A stretch of 64,000 nucleotides of DNA from Seohaeicola zhoushanensis (GTDB taxonomy: Bacteria > Pseudomonadota > Alphaproteobacteria > Rhodobacterales > Rhodobacteraceae), in assembly GCF_014656415.1 (NCBI RefSeq), contig NZ_BNCJ01000003.1, positions 45,098 through 109,097 on the forward strand. Direction: 5' to 3'. Below the pieces are notes generated by a model. It did no database searches. It was not told the DNA's origin and saw only the letters and a list, made by a program, of their open reading frames with translations. Both the position numbers and the translations under genes were made by a program. Positions 63,080 to 64,000 of the stretch are shown here, one piece after another; the stretch's first letter is position 1; the number at the start of each line of letters is the position of its first letter.

Positions 63080-64000
63080 ATGCCCTCATCCCCCTTCGAA
63101 CGCGTCCGAACCGGCGCCTGGATCGCCTTCGCGCTGCTGCTGGTCGCGTTTCACCTCGGCCTGGTCTTCTCCGGGCTGGTGGCGAACCTGGTCAGCCGGC
63201 CGCTGCACATGGCGCTGATCCTGCCCTTTGCGCTGGTCTACAGCGCCAAGCCTGGCTGGCAGCGATGGACCGGCGCCGTCATTGCGGCAGTCGGCATCGC
63301 GGCGGCGCTCTGGGTGGCGCTGAACAACCAGCGGCTTGGGGATCAATACGGCTTCCTCGAAGGACCGGCGCAGATCGCCATCGCCGTCGCCCTGCTGGGC
63401 GTGGTGCTCGAGACCGCGCGCCGGGCGATCGGCTGGCCGCTGCCGCTGGTGGCCTTCGCCGCACTGCTCTACGGGCTGTTCGGCCAGTATATTCCGGGCG
63501 AGTTCGGCCATTCCGGCACGCCGCTGGCAAGCTTCCTCGGCACGCTGACCATTGCCGAGGGCGGCATCTGGGGTAGCCTGACCGGCGTGTCGGTCAATGT
63601 CGTCGCCGTTTTCGTGATTTTCGGTGCGGTGCTGAACGCCGGCGAAGCCGGGCTCGGCTTCATGAACCTCGCCTCGGCGGCGGCGGGCCGGCTCAAGGGC
63701 GGCGCGGCGAAGGTCTCGGTGCTCTCCTCGGCGCTCTTCGGGTCGATCTCGGGCTCGGCCTCGGCCAATGTCGCCTCGACCGGGGCGGTGACGCTGCCGG
63801 CGATGACGCGGCTTGGCTATCCCAAGCGGCTGGCCGCGGCGGTCGAGGCGGTGGCCTCGTCGGGCGGGCAGATCATGCCGCCGCTGATGGGGGCCGGCGC
63901 CTTTGTCATGGTCGAGTTGACCGGCGTCCCCTATTCCGACATCGTCGCCGCCGCGCTGCTGCCGGCGCTGCTGTATTTCCTGGCCGTCTGGCTGGGGATC
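63080..64000 (+). CDS. TRAP transporter fused permease (DctQM type), 3' end outside the window
   Basis: The first 307 codons of a large membrane protein; the frame is open to the last base. The N-terminal third has four hydrophobic segments corresponding to a DctQ-like unit (VRTGAWIAFALLLVAFHLGLVF in part, then MALILPFALVYSAKPGWQRW). From about residue 170 the DctM-like part begins: NVVAVFVIFGAVLNAGEAGLGFMNLASAAAGRLKGGAAKVSVLSSALFGSISGSASANVASTG in pieces, and SSGGQIMPPLMGAGAFVM, the typical TAXI-permease motif. Full-length members have 600-700 residues, so roughly half is missing here. It partners the TAXI protein encoded just upstream. Confidence 0.9.
   Translation, partial: MPSSPFERVRTGAWIAFALLLVAFHLGLVFSGLVANLVSRPLHMALILPFALVYSAKPGWQRWTGAVIAAVGIAAALWVALNNQRLGDQYGFLEGPAQIAIAVALLGVVLETARRAIGWPLPLVAFAALLYGLFGQYIPGEFGHSGTPLASFLGTLTIAEGGIWGSLTGVSVNVVAVFVIFGAVLNAGEAGLGFMNLASAAAGRLKGGAAKVSVLSSALFGSISGSASANVASTGAVTLPAMTRLGYPKRLAAAVEAVASSGGQIMPPLMGAGAFVMVELTGVPYSDIVAAALLPALLYFLAVWLGI

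Overview
The window is GC-rich, densely coded chromosomal DNA of alphaproteobacterial type, most likely from the Rhodobacterales/Paracoccaceae. This placement is inferred from gene families and style: several TRAP and ABC solute transporters in catabolic operons, ATGA/GTGA start-stop overlaps, an HWE-family histidine kinase, and two exact matches to the EcfG general-stress promoter (GGAAC-N16-CGTT). No rRNA, tRNA, CRISPR array or insertion sequence was found.

Layout. 1-349 is a 79-bp tandem repeat carrying a perfect hairpin. 394-4556 holds housekeeping and accessory genes (GFA protein, DUF1289, TauE/SafE exporter, Bcr/CflA efflux pump, dusA). 4725-9874 is a three-gene minus-strand locus that I cannot assign to a known system: a helical 175-residue protein, a 1364-residue repeat protein with a nuclease-toxin-like C-terminus, and a 163-residue possible immunity protein. 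10048-18133 is an IclR-controlled pathway (two acyl-CoA dehydrogenases, CaiB/BaiF CoA-transferase, crotonase) ending in a DctPQM TRAP transporter. 18298-22055 is a divergent polar amino-acid ABC transporter with a GST and a creatininase-family enzyme. 22037-26295 holds an M29/NicX-like protein, a GcvA-like LysR regulator, a Rieske oxygenase and an ACMSD-type amidohydrolase.

26419-33337 is a stress and signalling block. A YihY/BrkB membrane protein has its own EcfG-type promoter, and a second such promoter precedes the operon hybrid kinase, CheR and REC-PAS-HWE kinase-REC. 33648-43441 is one long minus-strand operon: a dipeptide/nickel-type ABC transporter followed by a class V aminotransferase-fold enzyme, FAD oxidoreductase, ATC-hydrolase-family protein and M20D amidohydrolase. 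I infer uptake and breakdown of a small N- or S-containing compound. Divergent from it are an SDR, a VOC-type protein and an Lrp regulator.

45897-52910 is a mixed region with an animal-type haem peroxidase, an unknown partner gene, a class III nucleotide cyclase fused to a transcription-activator-like region and TPRs, a stand-alone YcaO protein and a methyltransferase. 53068-61883 is a LysR-flanked amino-acid ABC transporter with a second creatininase-family enzyme, class III aminotransferase, two-subunit CoA-transferase and M20 peptidase. 62083-64000 is a TAXI-type TRAP system whose fused permease runs off the window. A recurring design is a GC-rich hairpin directly after the binding-protein gene of a transport operon (four cases), consistent with higher expression of the binding protein than of the membrane parts.
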